64,000 nt of DNA from Gammaproteobacteria bacterium (GTDB lineage Bacteria > Pseudomonadota > Gammaproteobacteria > Pseudomonadales > Cellvibrionaceae). The translations under genes were made by a program, and so were the position numbers. The notes beneath the pieces were generated by a model that did not search any database, was not told the origin of the DNA, and saw only the letters and a list, made by a program, of their open reading frames with translations. Location: NCBI GenBank assembly GCA_004173475.1, contig SEBU01000001.1, positions 248,001 to 312,000 of the forward strand, given 5' to 3'. Below, one piece after another: positions 9,782 to 17,815 of the stretch (positions are counted from its first letter, which is position 1; each line of letters begins with the position of its first letter).

Positions 9782-9889
9782 TCACAACACCCCCTCATTT
9801 AAGAATTAATAAAGCGAAACAATAAATACTTTCGCCACTATTAATTCTTTAGTAACACCTATCTGTTCGCTATTACACCTAAGGGTACA

Positions 9890-10132
9890 TCAAAGCGCCA
9901 CGCCGTCACTGTAGATTATGTTATCGGATTCAGTGATGTCTCGGATGCTCTCCAACATCGAGGCCGCTGCTATTTCCGCTTCATCTTCATCATTCAGATG
10001 GGGACCGACAACCCATAGTTCATGAACCATTGAACAGGGTGCCCTGCGTTGATATTCAATTAAACCGACAAACTTACAACCTTCCTTCACAACCTCAGTC
10101 CAGGCAATGTGGCGCGCGAATTCTTTTACCAT
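9890..10132 (-). CDS. Small protein of unknown function
   Basis: An 80-residue acidic protein with a plausible fold: an N-terminal strand-rich half (EFARHIAWTEVVKEGCKFVG) and an acidic helix around DEDEAEIAAASMLESIRDI. No family was recognised. It sits 108 bp upstream of ku on the same strand. The ribosome site is weak (GAG, about 10 bp upstream). The balanced composition and length suggest a real gene, but a spurious frame cannot be excluded. Confidence 0.6.
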   Translation of the reverse strand: MVKEFARHIAWTEVVKEGCKFVGLIEYQRRAPCSMVHELWVVGPHLNDEDEAEIAAASMLESIRDITESDNIIYSDGVAL

Positions 10133-10571
10133 AATAAAATCTCACATATTCTGTAGGAAAAACTAATGAATTCATTTCGTACTTTTAAGTGATTTGACTC
10201 GCAATTTATTTTTATATTTTCTGGTTTTATCTACTCCTATCATATTTAAAAAAACGATTAGGTCACGATCTTTATCAAAAATCGCCATATACGCACTTTT
10301 TATATAAGCAGCTGATTTTTATTATTTCAACAAATTTTTAGAGTATTTTGCGATTAACCTAGGTGGCCTTTATATTTTTATAGAGAAAACATTTTATTTT
10401 TGTTTAATATCTAATCAAAAAAAAATAAAAAAATATGTTTAAGTGCAAATGTAAAACTGAGTTAACTAGCGCACTGAGTGATTCGGGGTTTGTATTAAGA
10501 ATTAGCGCAAGGTAGTACTTAGGGTCTACCGGCAACCTGAATTCTTAGAAAAATTAACTGAGGTATCAAAC
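10133..10571. other. AT-rich intergenic region with structured leader
   Basis: This divergent region separates the minus-strand 80-residue gene from the plus-strand DUF4142 gene. It is strikingly AT-rich (10160-10450), with several A and T runs, and holds no credible ORF. Promoters for both directions should lie here. Its right end contains a nested inverted repeat (10496-10547). Confidence 0.6.
10496..10547 (+). promoter_or_regulatory. Nested inverted repeat in the DUF4142 leader
   Basis: Outer arms TAAGAATT (10496-10503) and AATTCTTA (10540-10547) enclose inner arms GGTAG (10511-10515) and CTACC (10526-10530). It ends about 25 bp before the ATG of the DUF4142 gene and just before its ribosome site. 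It may be a folded leader RNA or a protein-binding dyad. Confidence 0.4.
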
Positions 10572-11084
10572 ATGAAAACGACCAAATTACTTTTAACAGG
10601 CGCGTTCGTATTTGCATTTAATATGATTTGCGGATCTGCAATGGCAGCCGATACAGTTGATGCTGACGATTTTGTAGAAGAAGCCTCAGCAGCTGGCGTT
10701 GCTGAAATTGAAACTGCAAAATTGGCACTTCAAAAATCAACCGCTGGAGATGTGAAAACATTTGCTCAGTCAATTATTAATGACCACACCGCAGCTAACA
10801 GAGAACTTGCAAGCATCGCAAGCAAAAAGAAACTGAAAGTTTCTACCGAAGCTGAACTTTTAAATAAAGCGAAAGCTGCCGTGTTGAAACAACGCGAGGG
10901 TGAGTCCTTCAACGCAGCATACGCGAACAATCAGGTAAATGCGCACAAAGATGCCATTGAATTGTTTAAAAAGGCATCCGTTTCTGAAGATAAAGAATTA
11001 GCCGCTTTCGCGGTGGCGACATTACCTAAACTTGAGCATCACTTACACGCCGCACACGAGTTGGCGAAAGCTTATCCAAAATAA
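10572..11084 (+). CDS. DUF4142 ferritin-like periplasmic protein
   Basis: A 170-residue exported protein with a signal peptide ending in AMA/A (residues 1-25), followed by a helical DUF4142 domain. Family hallmarks are FVEEASAAGVAEIETAKLAL, the central FAQSIINDHTAANREL, and the C-terminal LPKLEHHLHAAHELAK. These form a four-helix, ferritin-like bundle. Function is unknown; members are often expressed under stress. The ribosome site is GAGG, and a strong terminator follows directly, so the gene is monocistronic. Confidence 0.88.
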   Translation: MKTTKLLLTGAFVFAFNMICGSAMAADTVDADDFVEEASAAGVAEIETAKLALQKSTAGDVKTFAQSIINDHTAANRELASIASKKKLKVSTEAELLNKAKAAVLKQREGESFNAAYANNQVNAHKDAIELFKKASVSEDKELAAFAVATLPKLEHHLHAAHELAKAYPK

Positions 11085-11098
11085 TTGTTGGACAGCAT

Positions 11099-11132
11099 AA
11101 AAGTGGCGCACATCAATGCGCCACTTTTTTTA
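11099..11132 (+). terminator. Rho-independent terminator after DUF4142 gene
   Basis: Perfect 12-bp stem (11099-11110 with 11117-11128), six-base loop, then a T run. It lies 14 bp after the stop codon. Confidence 0.9.
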
Positions 11133-11220
11133 TTTAACTTTTACCATTATTGTCCGAGGCGAAGCCCGAGGTGAGGTCTGCGACGAGGATGATATCGTAA
11201 ACGAGCAAGAGGATAAGATC

Positions 11221-11625
11221 GTGGAAAAAACTTATCATGGCAGCTGTCACTGTGGAAAAGTCAAAATTAGGGTGAAGCTGGATATAGCCAAAGGAACTGG
11301 TAAATGTAACTGCAGCTACTGCCGAAAATCCCGTTTTTGGGGTTTCAATATTAAGCCCGAAGCTTTCACGCTCATGAGCGGTGAAAATGATTTGAGCGAT
11401 TATCAATTTAATACACACTCCATACATAATTTATTTTGTAAACACTGCGGTATACGCACCTTTGGGCGCGGTCATTTAAAAGAATTGGGGGGCGATTTTT
11501 ATAGTGTTCACGTCGCCTGTTTGGATGACGTGGATATTGAAGAGCTCGTGAATGCGCCAATTTATTACTCAGACGGTCTTCACGATAATTGGCAAAACCC
11601 ACCTTCAGAAACTCGTCACCTTTAG
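11221..11625 (+). CDS. GFA / CENP-V family zinc protein
   Basis: A 134-residue protein of the glutathione-dependent formaldehyde-activating (GFA) family. Its zinc ligands are visible: CHC in HGSCHCGKV, then CNCSYC, and FCKHCG in the C-terminal half, followed by the typical RTFGRG. Members bind S-hydroxymethylglutathione or related thiols, but most have no proven substrate. A GTG at 11221 with an AAGAGG ribosome site is preferred. An ATG at 11116 in the same frame lies inside the preceding terminator and adds an unconserved leader. The gene is single and follows the DUF4142 terminator. Confidence 0.82.
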   Translation: MEKTYHGSCHCGKVKIRVKLDIAKGTGKCNCSYCRKSRFWGFNIKPEAFTLMSGENDLSDYQFNTHSIHNLFCKHCGIRTFGRGHLKELGGDFYSVHVACLDDVDIEELVNAPIYYSDGLHDNWQNPPSETRHL

Positions 11626-11689
11626 TTTCAAATTTGGTAGTCAGTTTGTAACGGCGCTAAGATCAAAATTAACCTAGAGGAGTCACATC

Positions 11690-12061
11690 ATGCCCAGAGG
11701 TAGCAAAGAAAAATATTCCCCAGCTCAAAAGAAAAAAGCAGAGCACATAGAAGCTGGGTATGAACATAAAGGCGTGCCTAAAAAGAAAGCCGAAGCTATA
11801 GCTTGGGCAACTGTAAATAAACAATCCGGTGGCGGTGAAAAGTCAGGCTCAGGTAAAACCACGAGCAGCACAAAAAAAGCTAAAGCGCGGGAAGACTCCG
11901 CCCATAATGCGGTGAAAACCAAACACGCTAAAGCAAGCAGTGACTCATTAGAATCACATACTAAAGCTGAGTTATTAGAGCAGGCTCGTAGTCATAATAT
12001 TAGTGGCCGATCTACTATGAATAAACAAGAATTAATTCTTGCTTTAAGAAAACCTAAGTAA
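11690..12061 (+). CDS. Lys-rich protein with C-terminal Rho_N/SAP-like domain
   Basis: A 123-residue basic protein in three parts. The N-terminus (about 1-45; SPAQKKKAEHIEAGYEHKG, AIAWATVNKQSGGG) matches a short conserved module often labelled plasmid stabilization protein in proteobacterial annotations. A Lys/Ser/Thr linker follows (~48-85). The C-terminal 35 residues (HTKAELLEQARSHNISGRS, then MNKQELILALRK) have the helix-turn-helix pattern of Rho N-terminal or SAP domains, which bind nucleic acid. A nucleic-acid-binding role is an inference. The ribosome site is AGAGGAG. Similar genes occur near ku/ligD in pseudomonads. No toxin-antitoxin partner is present. Confidence 0.75.
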   Translation: MPRGSKEKYSPAQKKKAEHIEAGYEHKGVPKKKAEAIAWATVNKQSGGGEKSGSGKTTSSTKKAKAREDSAHNAVKTKHAKASSDSLESHTKAELLEQARSHNISGRSTMNKQELILALRKPK

Positions 12062-12378
12062 AGAAAAAAGGCGGAAAGTAAAATTCCGCGACCGACAAAT
12101 CAGATCAGATTCAAGCCAAAAAGCAACGGACGGAGACAAGCACATTTACACGTCTTCATAATCTGCAAAATGGCGCGTTAAACATTTTCAAAGCGCTCCT
12201 ATCCTGATACTGCTCCCTGCCTTAAATCAAACTGAATAGCTCTATGTGCGCTTGCATACAGAGCTGTACATTTCCAACTGTTATAAATACGTGAATTGTT
12301 TAAAAATGTTTTTGTAAATACGATCACAAGCTGAAAGTTAATTCAGATTTTTTTGTGATTAATGTTTGAGGTGTAAAC
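12062..12378. other. Intergenic region before mscS-family gene
   Basis: No credible ORF is seen. A short hairpin (GCGGAA/TTCCGC around 12071-12089) follows the preceding stop but lacks a T-run, so it is at best a weak terminator. The right half is AT-rich and should hold the mscS-family promoter. Confidence 0.5.
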
Positions 12379-13488
12379 ATGACACTTAATTGGGAACCCT
12401 ACTTACCTGAACTTAAATTATTGCTCGGGGGACTGGGTATATTCCTCGTGCTGACTTTTATTGCACCTTTAGTAGCAAAATTGTTAGCCCGAGTTGCCAG
12501 CCCATTTAGTTTTGCGCGCACACTCCTTGAACGTATCAAACCACCTATTATATTCCTGGTTCCCTTACTAGGTTTGCGCGCGTATTTCGGCTCGGCGGAT
12601 GATGATTTTCGTTTTATAGATACAGCACGTCACATCAATTCGCTTTTCATCATAGGTACAGTGACCTGGTTAGGTTTACGAATTCTTGCTGTAGGGCAAG
12701 ATATTATTCTGCAGCGCAACCCTATGAATACTGCCGACAACTTGTCAGCGCGGCGAGTTCAAACACAAACAAAAGTACTAACGCAAACACTAGGTTTTTT
12801 CATCATTTTGTTTGGCATTTCAGCGATGCTCATGACGTTCCCCAACGCCCGTCAATTTGGCACCAGCTTGCTTGCTTCTGCTGGCTTAGCCGGGCTAGCT
12901 GTTGGTTTTGCTGCTAAGCCTGTATTGGGAAACCTTATTGCCGGTTTGCAACTTGCTATCACCCAACCGATTCGTCTCGACGATGTTGTAATAGTGGAAG
13001 GCGAATGGGGACGAGTCGAAGAAATCACCGGAACTTATGTTGTTATTAAAATATGGGACGATCGCCGCTTAATCGTTCCGCTGCAATATTTTATCGAACA
13101 TCCGTTCCAAAATTGGACACGTAAAACATCTGAGTTGATCGGATCAATATTTTTATGGGTCGACTATTCAATGCCGCTCGAACCTCTACGAAAAGAACTG
13201 GAAAATTTATGCAAACAATCTCCCAACTTATGGGATGGAAAAGTTTGCGTATTGCAGGTAACAGAAGCAACAGAAAAGGCAATGCAATTACGTGTGCTGG
13301 TAAGTTCAAAAGACTCTTCGAGCAATTGGGATTTGAGATGCTTTGTACGCGAAAAATTGATCAACTACATCAGCCTCCATAATCCGGAAAGTCTTCCTCA
13401 GCTGCGTGCAAATTTACATGAAGAAGCTCCACGAGCTCCATCAAAAGAGGAGCAAATTGCAACACCGGAACATCAACCTCCCGTGTAA
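12379..13488 (+). CDS. MscS-family small-conductance mechanosensitive channel
   Basis: A 369-residue inner-membrane protein that should release solutes when membrane tension rises. Membrane segments lie near residues 15-35, 55-70, 88-110 and 135-160. The pore helix is Gly/Ala-rich (LLASAGLAGLAVGFAAKPVL), followed by the MscS signature GNLIAGLQLAITQPIRLDD. The cytoplasmic beta-domain follows (VEEITGTYVVIKIWDDRRLI, VPLQYFIEHPFQNW). It has a short hydrophilic tail with no extra sensor domain. The position beside trehalose and glucan genes fits osmotic adaptation. Confidence 0.93.
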   Translation: MTLNWEPYLPELKLLLGGLGIFLVLTFIAPLVAKLLARVASPFSFARTLLERIKPPIIFLVPLLGLRAYFGSADDDFRFIDTARHINSLFIIGTVTWLGLRILAVGQDIILQRNPMNTADNLSARRVQTQTKVLTQTLGFFIILFGISAMLMTFPNARQFGTSLLASAGLAGLAVGFAAKPVLGNLIAGLQLAITQPIRLDDVVIVEGEWGRVEEITGTYVVIKIWDDRRLIVPLQYFIEHPFQNWTRKTSELIGSIFLWVDYSMPLEPLRKELENLCKQSPNLWDGKVCVLQVTEATEKAMQLRVLVSSKDSSSNWDLRCFVREKLINYISLHNPESLPQLRANLHEEAPRAPSKEEQIATPEHQPPV

Positions 13489-13647
13489 AAATTGCAGTGA
13501 AATATAAACTCAAAATGTCGAGCTTTATATAAACAAGAAATCATTATTCATTTAAAAGTAAGCTTAAAAATCGAAACTTCTGCATAAGGAATTGGTCACG
13601 TCTTTAGGACACAGATTTGAGACTTTTTTCACATTTTGGAGCCAATC

Positions 13648-15333
13648 ATGGGAACCGCTGCTAGTATTGCGAATCTCGCGCAAACGCACTTCACCACCCG
13701 CCTTTACCTTGGCAAGCAACACCTAAAAGATTTGAAGCAAGACGCTACAGTACACACTAAAAATATTTTATTTGTTACTTCAGAATATTCTGATTTGATT
13801 AAAGCCGGCGGCCTTGGCGATGTATCTTCCGCGCTACCCAAAGCCTTACTAAAACGGAATGATGTACGCATACTTATTCCCGGTTACAAACAAGTAGTCG
13901 AAAGCGGTCACGCGATTAGTGTGGTTGACGAACTCCCTGCCTACGCGCATTTACCGTCGTGCAAAATTGGCCGACTTCAAATTGATAAAGGTCCAATTAT
14001 ATATGTTGTTTTAGCGCCTGAATTGTATGAGCGGGAGGGTAACCCTTACGGTGATGAAAAAGGTAAAGATTGGGACGATAATCCAATTCGGTTTGCTCGC
14101 TTCTCATTAGCAGCAGCTGAAATTGCTCGCGGGAGAAACTCACTTAACTGGCAACCCGAACTTGTTCACACTCACGACTGGCCCGCTGCTTTGACCTCCG
14201 CCTATATGAAGTGGCAGGGTCAACACACGCCGAGCGTATTCACAATACACAACCTCGCGCATCAGGGTTTGTGTGCTCCTGAATATCTTGAAAAATTAGG
14301 ATTGCAGAGCGATGCATTGACGATAGATAGCATGGAATTTTATGGTCAACTTTCCTTTATGAAAGCGGGCATTAATTTTGCGAATCATATTACTACCGTC
14401 AGTGAAACTTACGCCCAAGAAATTACGCAACCTGAATTCGGTTGCGGGCTCCATGGATTGCTCAAGCAAAAATTCGATCAGCATTTATTAAGCGGTATAA
14501 CAAACGGAATTGACGATAGCTGGGAACCAGATTCAGATCCACATTTGGTGGAAAGTTTTAAGGCGCGCAAATGGCACGGTAAACACGCCAACACCCGTTA
14601 TCTGGAACATTTATTTAACCTGAAACCAAGTTCAGCTCCGTTGTTTGCCGTTGTCTCTCGTTTAGCGCATCAAAAGGGGCTGGATTTAACCTTGCGTATT
14701 GCTGAAGTTATTGTGAAAGCTGGCGGGCGTTTAATTGTTATGGGTACCGGGGAAAAGAAAATTGAAAAAGAATTGCTGCACCTAGCAGAACGTCATCCCA
14801 ATCACATAGGTGTTCATATTGGCTTTAACGAAGCAGAGGCGCGCAGAATTTTTGCCGGTAGTGACTTTCTCCTAATGCCTTCGCGTTTTGAACCTTGCGG
14901 TTTGAGCCAAATGTATGCGCAACGCTTTGGCTCCTTACCAATTGCACATAGAACAGGTGGGTTGGCAGATACCATTGACGATGGCTTGAACGGTTTTTTA
15001 TTTTCGGATCTCACTATAGAAAGTTATGCGCGTGCTGTGCATCGCGCATTGCACGTATTTAAACATCGCGAATTATTATGCGCGATGCGCTGTCATGCTA
15101 TGGCATCACCTATGTATTGGAAACAATCTGTGCTTCCTTACGATCAGCTATACAGTCGACTCATTAATGAAAATCAGACGAACGTGAAAAACTCTGAGCA
15201 GGTTGAAATAAATTCTGAGATGGAGAAATTTGAATTTAAAGATCGCCGCCATCGCGAGCGCCGCGATCCTATAAATCGTGCCTACACTTATAAAATTTAT
15301 TCGGATAACCGCGTCAATCGGAGGCAAGCTTGA
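13648..15333 (+). CDS. glgA: Glycogen synthase (GT5) with Arg-rich C-terminal tail
   Basis: GlgA adds glucose from a nucleotide sugar to alpha-1,4-glucan. Motifs are intact: KAGGLGDVSSALPKAL (substrate loop), VHTHDWPAALTSAYM, SRLAHQKGLDLTLRI and the C-terminal SRFEPCGLSQMYAQRFG with HRTGGLADTI. The body ends near residue 505; about 55 further residues form a charged tail with DRRHRERRDP, not typical of GlgA. The start is the ATG at 13648, with GGAG six bases upstream; a TTG at 13636 in the same frame overlaps that ribosome site. Its TGA overlaps the treZ ATG, so the genes are translationally coupled. glgB and glgC are not in the window. Confidence 0.95.
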   Translation: MGTAASIANLAQTHFTTRLYLGKQHLKDLKQDATVHTKNILFVTSEYSDLIKAGGLGDVSSALPKALLKRNDVRILIPGYKQVVESGHAISVVDELPAYAHLPSCKIGRLQIDKGPIIYVVLAPELYEREGNPYGDEKGKDWDDNPIRFARFSLAAAEIARGRNSLNWQPELVHTHDWPAALTSAYMKWQGQHTPSVFTIHNLAHQGLCAPEYLEKLGLQSDALTIDSMEFYGQLSFMKAGINFANHITTVSETYAQEITQPEFGCGLHGLLKQKFDQHLLSGITNGIDDSWEPDSDPHLVESFKARKWHGKHANTRYLEHLFNLKPSSAPLFAVVSRLAHQKGLDLTLRIAEVIVKAGGRLIVMGTGEKKIEKELLHLAERHPNHIGVHIGFNEAEARRIFAGSDFLLMPSRFEPCGLSQMYAQRFGSLPIAHRTGGLADTIDDGLNGFLFSDLTIESYARAVHRALHVFKHRELLCAMRCHAMASPMYWKQSVLPYDQLYSRLINENQTNVKNSEQVEINSEMEKFEFKDRRHRERRDPINRAYTYKIYSDNRVNRRQA

Positions 15334-17108
15334 TGTCATTACCCGAAGAACGTCACGGAGCATTTCCCAACAAAGATAACACCACTCGTTTCGCCATCTG
15401 GGCGCCGGATGCATTACGTGTAACGATTAAATTAGGCGACGGCCGACGATTTGATTTAATAAAAAGTTTAGATGGATGGCACTGGATTAATATCGAGTGT
15501 GGGCCAGGAACACAGTACACCTACATTATCGACAATGATCTCGAAGTTCCCGATCCAGCATCACGAGGGCAGGTCAGCGATGTACACAGCCCAAGCTATG
15601 TAGTCGATCAAAATTATCCCTGGAAATGCGTTACCTGGCACGGTCGCCCTTGGCATGAAACCGTTATCTACGAATTACATGTCGGGCTGTTCGGCGGATA
15701 TAAAAAGGTTGAGGAATATTTACCGCAGCTTGTGGAACTCGGAATTACCGCCATTGAGCTAATGCCATTGAGCGAATTCCCTGGCGCGCGCAACTGGGGC
15801 TATGACGGTGTATTACCTTTTGCTCCTGAAGCGTCTTACGGCACGCCCGATGAATTAAAAAGTTTAATTGATACCGCGCACGATTTAAATCTTATGGTTT
15901 TTATCGATGTGGTTTACAACCACTTCGGCCCCGATGGAAATTATCTGGGTCATTATGCCAAAGGTTTTTTCCGCGATGACATAAAAACTCCCTGGGGTTC
16001 CGCTATAGATTTTCGTCGCAGCCAAGTGCGCGATTATTTTTGCGAAAATGCACTTATGTGGGTGGTCGATTATCGAGCGGATGGTTTGCGTTTCGATGCG
16101 GTACATGCCATCAGCGAAAAAGATTTTCTAGTCGAACTCGCTGAAAGAGTTCGCGACGCTATTTTACCGAGTCGACACGTTCACTTAATGCTGGAGAACG
16201 AAGACAACAATGCAAACCTGCTGGAAAACGGATTTGATGCGCAGTGGAATGATGACGGTCATAACATATTGCATCACATCATCACCGGTGAGAAAGAAGG
16301 TTATTACGAAAACTTTTCCGACGTTCCTACGACCAAACTAGCTCGTTGTTTCAGTGAAGGATTTATCTACCAAGGCCAACTTACCCGTAAAGGCACTCCG
16401 CGCGGTACGCTAAGCGGACATTTGCCACCCACCTCTTTCATTTTGTTTTTGCAAAATCATGATCAGGTTGGTAATCGCGCCTTTGGCGAGCGGTTGCCGC
16501 TTCTTGCCGACAATGAAGACCTGAAAATTGCGGTTGCGCTTATGCTGCTTTGCCCAATGATTCCTCTGTTATTTATGGGTGAGGAATGGGGTTCGCAACA
16601 ACCTTTCTTATTTTTTACCGATCACAATGAAGAATTAAGCAAATTGGTTTGCGAAGGCCGTAGAAAAGAATTTGCGGATTTTGCGATATTTAGTGACGGA
16701 GAATCACTGGAAAAAATTCCAGATCCCAATGCGCTCACAACATTTACCAATTCTGCGTTAAACCATGAGCTTCATAACGCGCCCGAGCACCAGGATTGGT
16801 GGAACTTTTATAAATCGTTATTGCAGTTACGCACTACCGAACTAACACCTCAACTCCCAGGCTCATTTTCGTTGGGCACTCACGCACTTGCTGAAAAGGC
16901 AATTTGCGCCGCATGGACTTTAGGTTCTGGGGATGTTTGGCGAATATATATTAATTTTTCCGCTGAAGAAGTAACGGCAACGCCGACTTGGTCCGGCTCC
17001 AAATTAATTTTTGATTACGGCTTGGACAAATCCAAATATGAGGCAGGACAATTGCCGGGGAAAAGTATCTTGGTAAGCGTAACCACTGCCGAAAATCGAA
17101 ATTCATAA
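15333..17108 (+). CDS. treZ: Malto-oligosyltrehalose trehalohydrolase
   Basis: TreZ releases trehalose from maltooligosyl trehalose, the product of TreY. The 591-residue enzyme begins with an E-set/CBM48 domain (~15-95), followed by the GH13 barrel with YELHVGLFG and ELMPLSEFPGARNWGYDGV. The catalytic acids are Asp255 (GLRFDAVHAI), Glu288 (LMLENEDN) and Asp377 (LQNHDQVGNRAFGERL). The last of these motifs is specific for TreZ. The ATG overlaps the glgA stop (TGATG), with GGAGG eight bases upstream; a TTG one codon earlier is less likely. In pseudomonads malQ and treY follow; here a minus-strand YkvA gene intervenes. Confidence 0.95.
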   Translation: MSLPEERHGAFPNKDNTTRFAIWAPDALRVTIKLGDGRRFDLIKSLDGWHWINIECGPGTQYTYIIDNDLEVPDPASRGQVSDVHSPSYVVDQNYPWKCVTWHGRPWHETVIYELHVGLFGGYKKVEEYLPQLVELGITAIELMPLSEFPGARNWGYDGVLPFAPEASYGTPDELKSLIDTAHDLNLMVFIDVVYNHFGPDGNYLGHYAKGFFRDDIKTPWGSAIDFRRSQVRDYFCENALMWVVDYRADGLRFDAVHAISEKDFLVELAERVRDAILPSRHVHLMLENEDNNANLLENGFDAQWNDDGHNILHHIITGEKEGYYENFSDVPTTKLARCFSEGFIYQGQLTRKGTPRGTLSGHLPPTSFILFLQNHDQVGNRAFGERLPLLADNEDLKIAVALMLLCPMIPLLFMGEEWGSQQPFLFFTDHNEELSKLVCEGRRKEFADFAIFSDGESLEKIPDPNALTTFTNSALNHELHNAPEHQDWWNFYKSLLQLRTTELTPQLPGSFSLGTHALAEKAICAAWTLGSGDVWRIYINFSAEEVTATPTWSGSKLIFDYGLDKSKYEAGQLPGKSILVSVTTAENRNS

Positions 17109-17157
17109 CTTCATTTTAAAATTTCGAAAAACTAAAACTAAAAAAATGATAGGAAAA

Positions 17158-17538
17158 TTAAAATAAGGCAATGACCTGTTGAGTAAGGTAACAAAACGCC
17201 ACAAACCACACACCCACTATAAATGCTCCTGCAATATAACTAACAGGTTTAGTTGATACTTGCGCAGCTTTAGCTTTTGCGTCCGCAATAACATCCGGCG
17301 GGCTGAGTCTAATGATAAATTCCATACCAATAGGAATTAAAATCAGATCGTCCAAATAACCGATTATCGGGATAAAATCTGGAATAAGATCAATAGGACT
17401 CAATGCATAAGCTGCGACTAATAATGCAATCAATCTTACGTGGAGCGGCGTGCGTTTATCGCGTGCTGCGAAATACACAACTAGCGTATATTCTTTAAGA
17501 TCTTTCGCTCGCTCTTTCAAATCATAAAAACTAATCAT
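17158..17538 (-). CDS. YkvA family (DUF1232) membrane protein
   Basis: A 126-residue inner-membrane protein with the DUF1232 signature: RTPLHVRLIALLVAAYALSP followed by DLIPDFIPIIGYLDDLILIP, the conserved SPIDLIPDFIP-LDD block. A C-terminal membrane helix lies near 105-125. Function is unknown. ATG codons at 17550 and 17538 are both possible; the second is chosen because MISFYDLKERAKDLK looks like the natural start, but the ribosome site is weak for either. It is transcribed against treZ and treY and separates them. Confidence 0.82.
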   Translation of the reverse strand: MISFYDLKERAKDLKEYTLVVYFAARDKRTPLHVRLIALLVAAYALSPIDLIPDFIPIIGYLDDLILIPIGMEFIIRLSPPDVIADAKAKAAQVSTKPVSYIAGAFIVGVWFVAFCYLTQQVIALF

Positions 17539-17815
17539 TTCTACACACAACTATTTTATGGAATTTATTAACTGACAGCCCTTTGGGGTTTTAGTTTTAA
17601 TTTACGGGATGAAATATATTTTTAATAATTTAATGTTAGATCTAAGACGATTAGCATCTCGGTCCTTCCAAATCGCGACACGGTTGTCGTTAGTAATAAT
17701 TTATGCGCCGCGTTGTTGCGCGACACGACCTTAACGTTCGCTAGCCCACAGACGCGACACCGCCTATTTGAGAAAAAGGTTACTGGAGATTTAATTACCT
17801 AAAGAGCAAATCGCT

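Noticed and set aside
11116-11220. Longer N-terminus for the GFA protein
   Set aside because: The upstream ATG lies within the terminator of the preceding gene; the GTG at 11221 has a good ribosome site and gives the normal family length.
13636-13647. TTG start for glgA four codons upstream
   Set aside because: The TTG overlaps the GGAG ribosome site that serves the ATG at 13648.
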